DNA of 64,000 bases, taken from assembly GCF_900184965.1 (NCBI RefSeq), contig NZ_FXYA01000213.1, positions 124,001 through 188,000 of the forward strand. The letters are read 5' to 3'. How positions within the stretch are numbered: the first letter of the stretch is position 1; the number at the start of each line of letters is the position of its first letter. The translations under genes and the position numbers were made by a program. The DNA comes from Akkermansia muciniphila (GTDB taxonomy: Bacteria; Verrucomicrobiota; Verrucomicrobiia; Verrucomicrobiales; Akkermansiaceae). The notes under the pieces were generated by a model. The model ran no database searches. It was not told the DNA's origin and saw only the letters and a list, made by a program, of their open reading frames with translations. Below are positions 18,257 to 26,363 of this stretch, piece by piece.

Positions 18257-18691
18257 ATGAAAAACAACCCTTTCAGAAAATACCTTCTTTTCTGTTGCGC
18301 CGGAAGCGCCATGTCTGCCCTCCTGGCCTTTTCCTCCCCCGTTGCGGAAGCCGGGATTCACCTGCATGGAGAAATCCGCATGCCTGCGGCAGGGCAAGCC
18401 GTTTTCCTGTATGACCCCTCCGGATTCCCCATCTGGGGATATTCCCCATGCGGACGGCCCATTTACGCCTATACCCCCGCAGGCGCCCCCATTTACGTCA
18501 TCAGGGGCATCTACCGCGGCTGCCATGTTCCTGCATGGAACCCCAGGCCGCATTACCACGGCCCTTTCTGGCCGGCGGGCGTCTGCCGCGGACACCATGC
18601 CGCACGCCTTAGGCCGTGTCCGCCCCCTTCCCGGCCCCACCGACCCAGGCCTCCTCACGAAGGCCACCCTCCCCGTTTCCACCACCGGTAA
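18257..18691 (+). CDS. Small secreted protein with YxPxGxPI decapeptide repeats and His/Pro-rich tail
   Basis: Not recognised. I start at 18257 (MKNNPFRKYLLFCCAGSAM), giving 144 residues with a signal peptide cut near residue 32 (AEAG). Residues 52-81 are three perfect-register decapeptides of pattern Y-x-P-x-G-x-P-I-(W/Y)-x: YDPSGFPIWG, YSPCGRPIYA, YTPAGAPIYV. The last 60 residues are rich in His, Pro, Arg and Cys, a possible metal-binding or wall-associated tail. Divergent from hisA; convergent with the next gene. Upstream frame is open to 17933 but overlaps hisA and looks like shadow. Confidence 0.7.
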   Translation: MKNNPFRKYLLFCCAGSAMSALLAFSSPVAEAGIHLHGEIRMPAAGQAVFLYDPSGFPIWGYSPCGRPIYAYTPAGAPIYVIRGIYRGCHVPAWNPRPHYHGPFWPAGVCRGHHAARLRPCPPPSRPHRPRPPHEGHPPRFHHR

Positions 18692-18740
18692 AACCGCAAC
18701 GCTCATCCCCCGCAAAGCAGGAGACCGGCTCAATCCGTTT

Positions 18741-19754
18741 TTATTCCGGGAAAGAAAGGCCGTACCAGCCCTCTCCCAGCAGCCTGACCAGCGTAAAGGA
18801 ATATTCCCCCTTGCTGTTGGGCTCCTTGCTACGGGAGAGAAGAACCCGCGCGCGGAGCATGCCGGCCTCGTCATTGGCATTTAACACCCGGTATGGGGAA
18901 TGTTCCATCTCCTCATTGATTTTAAACAACATGAACAAACGCTTGCCCATTTCCGATTTTTTGGGGACATAAACCATGGGCCGGGCAATGCTGCGGTCTT
19001 CGGAACCGTTCATTCCGGGAGCAATCAGCTTAAATGCGTACTCATCCTTATTTTCCGACATGCGCTCCCGAACCATCCATACGCGGAATTCCGCGATGTC
19101 CTCCCCTTTCCCACGTACAAAATCCTCCCAGTTCATCGGCTGAAAACGGGCAAACTGCTGCCAGTCCAGCTTCCAGGAACCATCCTGTTCATCCTTGAAA
19201 AAACAGAATTCCATATCGGGAGTCTTTTCAAAGCCAACTAGGAGCTGGGCGCAGGGAAGCCCCTCCACCTCAAATACGGCAAAGCTTTTAGGCCCCTTGG
19301 GCCTGCTGACAATCGCCTCAGGCGGAGACACGGCGTAATGCCTGACCATCAAGGGAAGCGATTGCAGGGACTTCCACACAAAAGAAGACTTTTGAACCAC
19401 ATCCGCGGCGCTCAGGTATTTCTGGGCTTCCGCCAGGCAGTTGCGCAACAGATCCTGCTTCTCCATCGGAGGAACGTGACAGGGAGGCCAGAAACTATAG
19501 TCCACCTTGTCTTTCAGCGCGGCTTTCAACTCTCCGGACAGCATCTCCGGCGTGGCGCAAATCCGCGCGGCCGCCCCGGAATCCAGGGATGCCTGGCGCT
19601 TCTGGAGCCAGAAGAAAAGACCGCCGAAAAACATTCCCAGCGCGATCATGAAAAAGATGACGGCAAGAATACGGCCCAGCGCAAAGCCCGCTTTTCCGCC
19701 GCTCCTGCGCACGGTCTGGCAAAGGAATGGCTTTTTTTCAAATAAATCACTCAT
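18741..19754 (-). CDS. Single-pass membrane protein of unknown function
   Basis: Not recognised. With a start at 19754 (MSDLFEKKPF) the product is 337 residues: a basic cytoplasmic segment (RRSGGKAG), one membrane helix (about residues 26-51, rich in Ile, Phe, Gly), then about 285 residues probably outside. The outer part carries scattered motifs (DYSFWPPCHVPPMEKQ, YRVLNANDEAG) with no known active site. The frame continues to 19847 but the extra codons look unlike coding. Divergent from the bactofilin operon; 210 bases between starts. Confidence 0.7.
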   Translation of the reverse strand: MSDLFEKKPFLCQTVRRSGGKAGFALGRILAVIFFMIALGMFFGGLFFWLQKRQASLDSGAAARICATPEMLSGELKAALKDKVDYSFWPPCHVPPMEKQDLLRNCLAEAQKYLSAADVVQKSSFVWKSLQSLPLMVRHYAVSPPEAIVSRPKGPKSFAVFEVEGLPCAQLLVGFEKTPDMEFCFFKDEQDGSWKLDWQQFARFQPMNWEDFVRGKGEDIAEFRVWMVRERMSENKDEYAFKLIAPGMNGSEDRSIARPMVYVPKKSEMGKRLFMLFKINEEMEHSPYRVLNANDEAGMLRARVLLSRSKEPNSKGEYSFTLVRLLGEGWYGLSFPE

Positions 19755-19883
19755 TTTAAAACGGAAATATCCACAGAAAACAATCGCGAAAAGATGGTCA
19801 AACACTACCGGAACGCCCAAGGCAACGCAACGATAAAAAACAGACACATTTTTTTATCCCTGCCGGAGAAAATTGTTTCACAT

Positions 19884-19893
19884 CCACATGTGG
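19884..19893. promoter_or_regulatory. Palindrome in the divergent promoter region ahead of the bactofilin operon
   Basis: A perfect 10-base palindrome CCACATGTGG lies about 70 bases before the first bactofilin start, flanked by imperfectly matching ACATC and GGTGATGT arms. It could be an operator for either divergent gene, but a single copy of this length can arise by chance. Confidence 0.25.
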
Positions 19894-19964
19894 GTGATGT
19901 ACATTAAACCGGACGAGTTTCAAGAGCTCCCACCTTACCTTTCATCCCCCCTCTTTTTAACGCC

Positions 19965-20552
19965 ATGTTTGGATCATTCACCACCGTTCCCGCCCCCAAG
20001 GGCAATAAAAATCCTGAATCCACCCCCAGCTGGATGGATGTAGCCAAGAGCCAGGATATCCCCGAACCGGTTGCGGAAGCCGCTCCTTCCTACGCCCCCA
20101 CCACCCGCGTCCAGCAGCTGACCCGCAATGTGCTGAACTCCGATGTGGAGGTAATCGGTTCCCTGCGCTTTTCCGACGACCTGCTGATTGACGGCACCGT
20201 GGAAGGCGACATTTCCTCCGAAGGGGTACTTTCCGTAGGCCAGAACGCCGTCATCAGGGCGGAAATCAACACCAAGTCCGTCATCATCCACGGCAAGGTC
20301 ATCGGCAATGTAACGGTCACGGACCGCGTGGAACTGAAAAGCACGGCGGAACTCGTAGGGGATATCCAGGCAGCCTCCCTGGCTATTGAAGGCGGAGCCA
20401 TCTTCATCGGGCATTCTACCGTAGGCGCACCCACGGTAGGCGCCACAGGAATCTCCGCCGCCAAGAAGGCGGCTTCCGTCCAGACCTTTGCTCCGGAGCC
20501 GGAATCCCCCGCTCCGGCCAGCCAGAGCACGCTGGATATTGACGCGGAATAA
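19965..20552 (+). CDS. Bactofilin (polymer-forming cytoskeletal protein)
   Basis: Bactofilins polymerise without nucleotide into filaments that localise wall enzymes or shape the cell. The 195-residue product has a disordered N-terminus (about 1-55), the central bactofilin domain of short right-handed beta-helix rungs (VEVIGSLRFSDDLLIDGTVEGDI, VIIHGKVIGNV, AELVGDIQAASLAIEGGAIF, residues 60-150), and an Ala/Pro-rich C-terminus. First gene of a run with the zinc-ribbon bactofilin and the UvrA-like gene. Confidence 0.93.
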   Translation: MFGSFTTVPAPKGNKNPESTPSWMDVAKSQDIPEPVAEAAPSYAPTTRVQQLTRNVLNSDVEVIGSLRFSDDLLIDGTVEGDISSEGVLSVGQNAVIRAEINTKSVIIHGKVIGNVTVTDRVELKSTAELVGDIQAASLAIEGGAIFIGHSTVGAPTVGATGISAAKKAASVQTFAPEPESPAPASQSTLDIDAE

Positions 20553-20577
20553 AAAACTCTCCGTCTGCCATTCTCCG

Positions 20578-20620
20578 GGGCGGCAAAAGAACAGACCGTT
20601 CTTTTGCCGCCCTCTTTGTT
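20578..20620 (+). terminator. Strong hairpin between the two bactofilin genes
   Basis: A perfect 15-bp stem (GGGCGGCAAAAGAAC and its complement) with a 5-base loop AGACC is followed by TCTTTGTT. It ends about 11 bases before the start of the next gene. It may be a partial terminator, an mRNA-stabilising stem or both; the T tract is weak. Confidence 0.65.
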
Positions 20621-20622
20621 CC

Positions 20623-21261
20623 ATGAACTTTTCCTTCCATCCCGTTCCCCGGACCAGCGCCGCGCCCTCCGGAAAAATCAGCCACCCTTCTCCGGCTCCG
20701 CCCTGGACACTCCCGCCAACTGCGGAAAGCAGCCCGGCGCCAGCCCGGGAAGTGGAATGCTTCTCCTGCCGCAAAATCACTTCCGTCCCCGCCACGGCAG
20801 TTTCCGCCAGGTGCGGCCACTGCTCCGCGTATATCAAACTGGACGACGTCATTTTACACAGCAGAACGCACCGGACCAAGGTGCAGACCTGCGGAAGCGT
20901 TACAGTACAGGCCAATGCAGACCTGAAAGGGCTGAACATCGAATGCCGCGATCTGGTCTTATACGGCAGGGCATCCGGTGATTTCCTGTGCCGCGGCGTC
21001 TGCAAAATCAAAACGGACCAGCACATCTCCGGTTCCATCTCCGCCCGCAGGATGGTGGTGGAAAAAAAGACGACGGTGCTGGTCACAGGCACCATCCGCG
21101 TGGAGAACATCTGGATACAGGGTTCTCTGGAAGGAACGCTGACGGCGGATGAAACCGTCACCATCCACCGGCACGCCAAATTCCTGGGAGATATCACGGC
21201 GCGCCGTCTCATCATTGAGGAAGGCGGCTCACACCAGGGAGCCTTTACACGCCTTGCATAA
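20623..21261 (+). CDS. Bactofilin-like protein with N-terminal zinc ribbon
   Basis: Second bactofilin. With a start at 20623 (MNFSFHPVP) it has 212 residues. After a Pro/Ser-rich N-terminus of about 45 residues comes a four-Cys ribbon, CFSC then CGHC 13 residues later (about residues 47-66), and then a bactofilin domain of repeated rungs (VQTCGSVTVQANADLKGLNI, LYGRASGDFLCRGVCK, WIQGSLEGTLTADETVTI, KFLGDITARRLII). The combination of ribbon and bactofilin fold suggests a partner or DNA/protein-binding adaptor for the first bactofilin, which is inference. The UvrA-like start lies 1 base after this stop. Confidence 0.85.
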   Translation: MNFSFHPVPRTSAAPSGKISHPSPAPPWTLPPTAESSPAPAREVECFSCRKITSVPATAVSARCGHCSAYIKLDDVILHSRTHRTKVQTCGSVTVQANADLKGLNIECRDLVLYGRASGDFLCRGVCKIKTDQHISGSISARRMVVEKKTTVLVTGTIRVENIWIQGSLEGTLTADETVTIHRHAKFLGDITARRLIIEEGGSHQGAFTRLA

Positions 21262-21262
21262 C

Positions 21263-23764
21263 ATGAATCTTCCCATCTCCATCCGCGGCGCGCGCCAACA
21301 CAACCTCCGGGATCTGGATCTGGACCTTCCGTCCAACAAGCTCATCGCATTTTGCGGCCCCTCCGGCTCCGGAAAATCATCCCTGGCGTTTGATACGCTT
21401 TTTTCCGAATCCCGCAGGCGTTTTCTGGACTGCCTGTCGGCACGCTCCAGACAGGGCATGGATCAACCGGAAAAACCGGAAGTGGACAGCATTACCGGGC
21501 TGCCCCCGGCCCTGTGCCTGGAGCAATCCGCCAGGCAGCAGAGCTCCCGCACCCTGCTGGGGAGCATCACGGAAATTCTGGACTACCTGCGCATCCTTTA
21601 CGCAGCCGCCGGCACGCCCCATGACCCGGAGACAGGAAAGGAACTGGAACGCAAAAGCCCGGACCGGATTACGGAGGAACTCGTTTCCCTGCCGGAACAC
21701 ACGCGCCTGGTTCTGGCCGCTCCGGCGGAAAACCTGCTGTCCCAGGACCCCGCAGCAACGCTTGGCGACTTCCAGCGGCAGGGCTTCCTACGGGTTTACT
21801 GGAACGGAGAAATGCGGGATATTGAAGAAATAAGCTCCCCCGCCCCCCCGCCTCCGGACGCGGCCCTGGTCATTGACCGCCTCATCGTCAGAGGGGAAAA
21901 TACGGCATCGCGCATTGCGGATTCCCTGCAAACGGCTCTCCGTATCAATCCGGACGAGGTGCGGGCCATCATCACCATACAGGGAGAGGAAGCTTCAATC
22001 CGGGCCTTCCACACCCGCTACCGCAATCCGGAAACAGGCTTCCTTCTGCCCCAGCTTACTCCCCGTCATTTTTCCTTCAACTCCCCGCTGGGAGCATGCC
22101 CCTCCTGCCGGGGAACCGGCCTGAATGAACAGGAAAACGGCCCGTGCCGCGCCTGCGGAGGCAAGCGCCTTTCCCCTCTGGCCCTGGCCGTCACCATGTC
22201 TGCGCCGGACCGGGCCTACAATCTGGCGGAACTGACGGCTCTTCCGCTGGAAGATATGGCCGGAGAACTGGAACGCCTGAAAACGCCTCCTTCCCTGGCG
22301 GCGGCACTAAACCCGCTCATGGAGGAAATCAACAAACGCGTGCGCTTCCTGAATGAGCTGGGGCTCTCCTACCTGTCTCTGGACCGCCAGGCAAACACCC
22401 TTTCCGGAGGCGAACTGCAGAGGGCGCGCCTGGCTTCCCAGCTGGGAGGCGGCCTTTCCGGAGTTCTTTACATCCTGGACGAACCCACGGCCGGACTGCA
22501 CCCCGCCGATACGGAGCGCCTGCTCCGTGCTCTCCGGACGCTCCGGAACCAGGGTAACACGGTGCTGGTCGTAGAACATGATGAGCAAATTCTAACCGCG
22601 GCGGATTACCTGGTGGACATGGGCCCCGGAGCCGGAACCAACGGAGGTCGTATTCTGGCGCAGGGCTCTCTTGCGGAAATACTGGAAAATGCCGGGAGCC
22701 CCACCGGGGAATGGCTTTCAGGCAAGCGAAGCATGCCCGCCTCCGGACACAAGACGGCTCCTGCGGAGCGTCTGGTCCTGACCGGAGCGGACAAGCACAA
22801 CCTCAACAATGTCACTCTGAGTATCCCGGTTGGTACATTGACCTGCATCTCCGGCCCTTCCGGTTCAGGGAAATCCACTCTCGTCCGGGAGTGTCTCATC
22901 CCCGCGGTCAGGCAAGCCCTATCCGGGAAAAAGGATATTCCGCGCCGCGTGCAGGGAACGGAGCACTTCAACCGCCTTGTCGTCATCGACCAGTCGCCCA
23001 TCGGCAAAACGCCGCGTTCCACGCCGTCCACCGCTACCGGCCTGCTCCAGGTGCTGCGCCCCCTTTACGCACAGCTCCCCCTTTCCAAACAGAGGGGATA
23101 TACGGCGGCGCGCTTTTCCCCCAACATTCGCGGAGGCCGTTGTGAACGGTGCCAGGGAACGGGCATGATTGAAGTGGACATGAACTTCCTGGGAAATGTG
23201 GCCATGCCCTGCGACGCCTGCCACGGGCAATGCTACAACAGGGAAACGCTGGAAGTCACCTGGAAAGGGAAATCCATTGCCCAGGCGCTGGCCCTGACCG
23301 TGGACGAAGCGGCGGACTTCTTTTCCTCCCTGCCCAGAGCCGCCGCCATCCTGAAAAGCATGCAGGACGTAGGGCTGGGATACCTCCATCTCAACCGCAG
23401 GGCGCACACCCTTTCCGGCGGAGAATCCCAGCGCATAAAAATAGCTGCGGAACTGGCCAAAGCCCCGGCATGGAAACTGGCGGAAGACGGGAAAAGGGCC
23501 CTGTTCATTCTGGACGAACCTACCAGCGGCCTTCACTTCAATGAAGTGGCCCTTCTCCTGGCAGCCCTTTTCCGCCTGAGGGATGCCGGGCACACCATTC
23601 TCTGCGTGGAACACCACAAGGACCTGCTCAATGCCGCGGACTACCTGGTGGACATGGGCCCCGGAGCCGGCAGGCACGGCGGCAATATCGTAGCCGAGGG
23701 CACCCCCGCAGATGTAGCGTCCAATCCGGAAGCGCCCACTTCACCCTGGCTCGTCCCCCGTTAA
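21263..23764 (+). CDS. UvrA-like ABC ATPase, shortened paralogue
   Basis: Related to excinuclease subunit UvrA, a tandem ABC ATPase that finds DNA damage. With a start at 21263 (MNLPISIRGARQHNL) it has 833 residues, about 100 fewer than canonical UvrA. First half: Walker A GPSGSGKSSLAFD, zinc pair CPSC...CRAC, LSGGELQR, ILDEPTAGLHP. Second half: GPSGSGKSTLV, zinc pair CERC...CDAC, LSGGESQR, ILDEPTSGLHF. All ATPase motifs are intact, so it is probably active, but the reduced length suggests a paralogue (UvrA2-like) rather than the housekeeping copy. Its start is separated from the bactofilin stop by 1 base, so the two are coupled. Confidence 0.88.
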   Translation: MNLPISIRGARQHNLRDLDLDLPSNKLIAFCGPSGSGKSSLAFDTLFSESRRRFLDCLSARSRQGMDQPEKPEVDSITGLPPALCLEQSARQQSSRTLLGSITEILDYLRILYAAAGTPHDPETGKELERKSPDRITEELVSLPEHTRLVLAAPAENLLSQDPAATLGDFQRQGFLRVYWNGEMRDIEEISSPAPPPPDAALVIDRLIVRGENTASRIADSLQTALRINPDEVRAIITIQGEEASIRAFHTRYRNPETGFLLPQLTPRHFSFNSPLGACPSCRGTGLNEQENGPCRACGGKRLSPLALAVTMSAPDRAYNLAELTALPLEDMAGELERLKTPPSLAAALNPLMEEINKRVRFLNELGLSYLSLDRQANTLSGGELQRARLASQLGGGLSGVLYILDEPTAGLHPADTERLLRALRTLRNQGNTVLVVEHDEQILTAADYLVDMGPGAGTNGGRILAQGSLAEILENAGSPTGEWLSGKRSMPASGHKTAPAERLVLTGADKHNLNNVTLSIPVGTLTCISGPSGSGKSTLVRECLIPAVRQALSGKKDIPRRVQGTEHFNRLVVIDQSPIGKTPRSTPSTATGLLQVLRPLYAQLPLSKQRGYTAARFSPNIRGGRCERCQGTGMIEVDMNFLGNVAMPCDACHGQCYNRETLEVTWKGKSIAQALALTVDEAADFFSSLPRAAAILKSMQDVGLGYLHLNRRAHTLSGGESQRIKIAAELAKAPAWKLAEDGKRALFILDEPTSGLHFNEVALLLAALFRLRDAGHTILCVEHHKDLLNAADYLVDMGPGAGRHGGNIVAEGTPADVASNPEAPTSPWLVPR

Positions 23765-23934
23765 CAACGGCAGAGCAGGAAATCAGCCACCCATCCCAGC
23801 CGCCGGCGTTCCGTTCCCGGCGTCTTCAAAAAATTCCGCTTCTCCGGGGTCTATTCTCCCCCTTTCCCTATTTATTATCTTGACGACCTCCCTGTTTTTT
23901 CACCAAAAAAAGGAGTTACGTATTCCTTTTTCCT

Positions 23935-24960
23935 ATGACTCTCCGTTTCCTCTCTTCGGCTCTGGCAGCGTTGTTCCTTCCCGGAACGCTTCATGCCGCG
24001 CCCGTATTCCTTGAAAATGTCTCCGAATCCGGAGGATGGTATGATTGCAATAAAAAAACCAAATGGACATGGGGGACCAAGCCCCACCCCACCAACCCGT
24101 TAAATCCTCCGGTTTCCGCACGGCCCACAGAATGGCTGTACCTTCCTTATGACCAGAATATCTGCTGGGCGGCGGCAGCCTCCAACGTTCTCCAATGGTG
24201 GCAGGATACCAGAAGCGACCTGAAATCCACCACGCCCAACGGGAAATCCGCCACTTACGATGTCATGCCGCAGGTCGCCCAGCTGGCCATTTACCAAACC
24301 ATCTCCACGAACTGGACAAACAGCGGAGGCTCCGTGGAACAGGCCTACAACTGGTGGGTCAACGGCGGGATGCTGGATACCACCGCCTATCCAAGTCTTT
24401 CTACGACGACAGCTCCCGGAGGATACTGGAAAGAGCTGGGACTGACAGTCCAGCAGTCCTCAAGCGGAGGAGCTGTTGACAACCCCTTATTTTCCGCATA
24501 CAGCTTCTGGGACGGAGACACCAGAAGCGGCGTTTACCAGAAACTGACAAACAGCATCAACAAAAACTGGGGAACCACGCTGACCGTCGGGGAAGAAGGA
24601 AGAGGCCACGCCATCACCATGTGGGGCTACGACACGGACAAAGACGGCAATCTGATTATCTACCTGACGGACTCGGACGACTACGCTGTGGAAATGTTCC
24701 GCCAGAAAGTAGTCGTGAACGACTATACGGACGAATACGGCTCCTCCCACTGCGACATTTATCTGACCAGCCTGGATGGAGAAAACGACGTGTATAATTA
24801 TAACTACGACGAAGCGGGACTGACGGGCATCCGCCTGGGAGAAATACAGAGCTTCACCGCTCCGCTGGGGGACCTGAGAGTCCCGGAACCCGGCGCCGGA
24901 ATCCTCTTCCTCTGCGGTTCATTCCTTGCCCTGTCCCGTCGCAGGCTTACTGGACGGTAA
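23935..24960 (+). CDS. IdeS/Mac-like cysteine protease with C-terminal PEP-CTERM sorting tag
   Basis: Exported 341-residue protein that closely follows the pattern of streptococcal IdeS (Mac-1, peptidase C66), which cuts IgG. Signal peptide about 1-21. Residues 34-37 are GWYD, then Cys78 in NICWAAAASNVLQWWQD (IdeS: CGAATAGNMLHWW), His225 in GHAITMWGYDTDKDGN (IdeS: NHVINLWGADFDSNGN) and Asp246/Asp248 in YLTDSDD (IdeS: YVTDSDS). The catalytic Cys, His and Asp positions therefore all align. The tail is a PEP-CTERM: VPEPG at 316-320, a hydrophobic helix, then SRRRLTGR. The exosortase at 4.8 kb is a likely processor. Substrate unknown; IgG is unproven. The monocistronic look and AT-rich leader are noted. 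Confidence 0.88.
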   Translation: MTLRFLSSALAALFLPGTLHAAPVFLENVSESGGWYDCNKKTKWTWGTKPHPTNPLNPPVSARPTEWLYLPYDQNICWAAAASNVLQWWQDTRSDLKSTTPNGKSATYDVMPQVAQLAIYQTISTNWTNSGGSVEQAYNWWVNGGMLDTTAYPSLSTTTAPGGYWKELGLTVQQSSSGGAVDNPLFSAYSFWDGDTRSGVYQKLTNSINKNWGTTLTVGEEGRGHAITMWGYDTDKDGNLIIYLTDSDDYAVEMFRQKVVVNDYTDEYGSSHCDIYLTSLDGENDVYNYNYDEAGLTGIRLGEIQSFTAPLGDLRVPEPGAGILFLCGSFLALSRRRLTGR

Positions 24961-25091
24961 CGCTTTCCGAACTCCGGCCCTCGTAAAAACGGGTCTTGAT
25001 TCTTATGGGGGAAATGTGCAGAATCGGCAAGCGCACAAGTTCAGGAGAGCGAAAATTGTCCCAGTTGTTCCCCGGTGCGGTTACCTGTGAA

Positions 25092-26234
25092 ATGAATGAC
25101 GCTTCCCACAACCACGGTGAGCAGGAAAACACCGTCTCCATCTATTCCGTCGACATAGAAACCCTTCAGCAAATAGCTCTGCAAGGAGACGCGCAGGCAC
25201 TGTTCCAGCTGGCGATCAACTACGAACAGGGGCGCGGAGTGGCGGAAAACCAGCAGGAAGCTTTTTACTGCTATCAGCAGGCGGCGGAACTGGGCCACGT
25301 TACCGCCCAGCTCAACCTGGGATGGGCTTATTCCAACGGCATCGGCGCCCCTCAGGACAACGGCAAAGCCTTTTACTGGTACCGGAAAGCAGCCGAACAG
25401 GGGCATCCCACCGCGCAATTCGACCTTGGTTTCTGCTACATCAACGGCCTGGGCGTGGAAAAAGACGAACAACAGGCCATCGTCTGGTACAAAAAAGCGG
25501 CGGAACAGGGCCACGCGGTAGCCCAGCTCAACCTCGGCTGGATTTACGCCAACAGCCCCAGCCGGAAAAACTGGGAACAAGCCGTATACTGGTACAAGCA
25601 GGCTGCGGAACAGGGAGACCCCCGCGCCCAGTATAACCTGGCCTGGTGCTATGGCAACGGAAGCGGAACCCCAAAAGACCCGCAGAAAGCCGCTTACTGG
25701 TATGAGGAAGCCGCCATGCAGAACCACGCTACAGCCCAATACAATCTGGGCTGGTGCTATGAAAACGGTTTCGGCGTAAAGCCGGATCTGGACAAAGCGC
25801 TGGTATGGTATCACAAATCAGCCCTACAGGGGCAGATTACGGCTCAATACACGCTGGGATGGTGCTACGGCAACGGCCGGGGCATGGAAGTGGACATGGC
25901 CAAAGCCGTCCACTGGTACACTAAAGCCGCCGAACAGGGGCATACCACCGCCCAGCTCAACCTGGGGTGGTGCCATCTGAACGGAAAGGGAACGCCCGTC
26001 AACCGGGAAGAAGCCCTGAAATGGTATCTTAAGGCGGCGGAACAAGGCAACGCCACAGCCATGTTCAATGTGGGCAACTGTTACGCCCACGGCTACGGCA
26101 TTGAGCAGGACGACAAACAGGCGGAAGAATGGTATCTGAAAGCCGTCCAGCACGGCAACAAAAAGGCCGCCAGCGCCCTGCGCCATCTGGCTTCCAAACA
26201 GGAAAAAGAGAAAAAAACGGACTCAGAGGGCTGA
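25092..26234 (+). CDS. Sel1-repeat protein, about ten tandem repeats
   Basis: Helical-repeat protein that probably acts as a scaffold. I take the start at 25092 (MNDASHNHGEQENT), giving 380 residues, with no signal peptide. Most of the protein is ten or so 36-residue Sel1 units of the pattern A-A-E-Q-G-H-x-x-A-Q-x-N-L-G-W-x-Y-x-N-G-x-G, then x-x-x-x-D-x-x-x-A-x-x-W-Y-x-K. The repeats are very alike, with WYKKAAEQGH recurring. The short tail is Lys/Glu-rich. Cytoplasmic by prediction; partners unknown. The kinase at 60-62.7 kb also carries Sel1-like units. Confidence 0.88.
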   Translation: MNDASHNHGEQENTVSIYSVDIETLQQIALQGDAQALFQLAINYEQGRGVAENQQEAFYCYQQAAELGHVTAQLNLGWAYSNGIGAPQDNGKAFYWYRKAAEQGHPTAQFDLGFCYINGLGVEKDEQQAIVWYKKAAEQGHAVAQLNLGWIYANSPSRKNWEQAVYWYKQAAEQGDPRAQYNLAWCYGNGSGTPKDPQKAAYWYEEAAMQNHATAQYNLGWCYENGFGVKPDLDKALVWYHKSALQGQITAQYTLGWCYGNGRGMEVDMAKAVHWYTKAAEQGHTTAQLNLGWCHLNGKGTPVNREEALKWYLKAAEQGNATAMFNVGNCYAHGYGIEQDDKQAEEWYLKAVQHGNKKAASALRHLASKQEKEKKTDSEG

Positions 26235-26363
26235 AAAGTCGTTTTCCTGCCTCCCTCCCCGGGAAATCCCATCTCCTTGGCCTGGATCCGGTCATCAACA
26301 CACGCGGGAAAACATGTCCCCGCCCGGAAATAGATACCTGACAGCCGTCAAAACCCCGGATCG

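Noticed and set aside
23797-23826. GCCGGCG...CGGCGTC hairpin after the UvrA-like gene
   Set aside because: The stem is short and imperfect and is not followed by a T run, so it is not called a terminator.
25092-26234. Sel1 repeats mistaken for a CRISPR-like or tandem DNA array
   Set aside because: The 108-base period matches 36-residue protein repeats in an open frame, with no constant-repeat/variable-spacer pattern.
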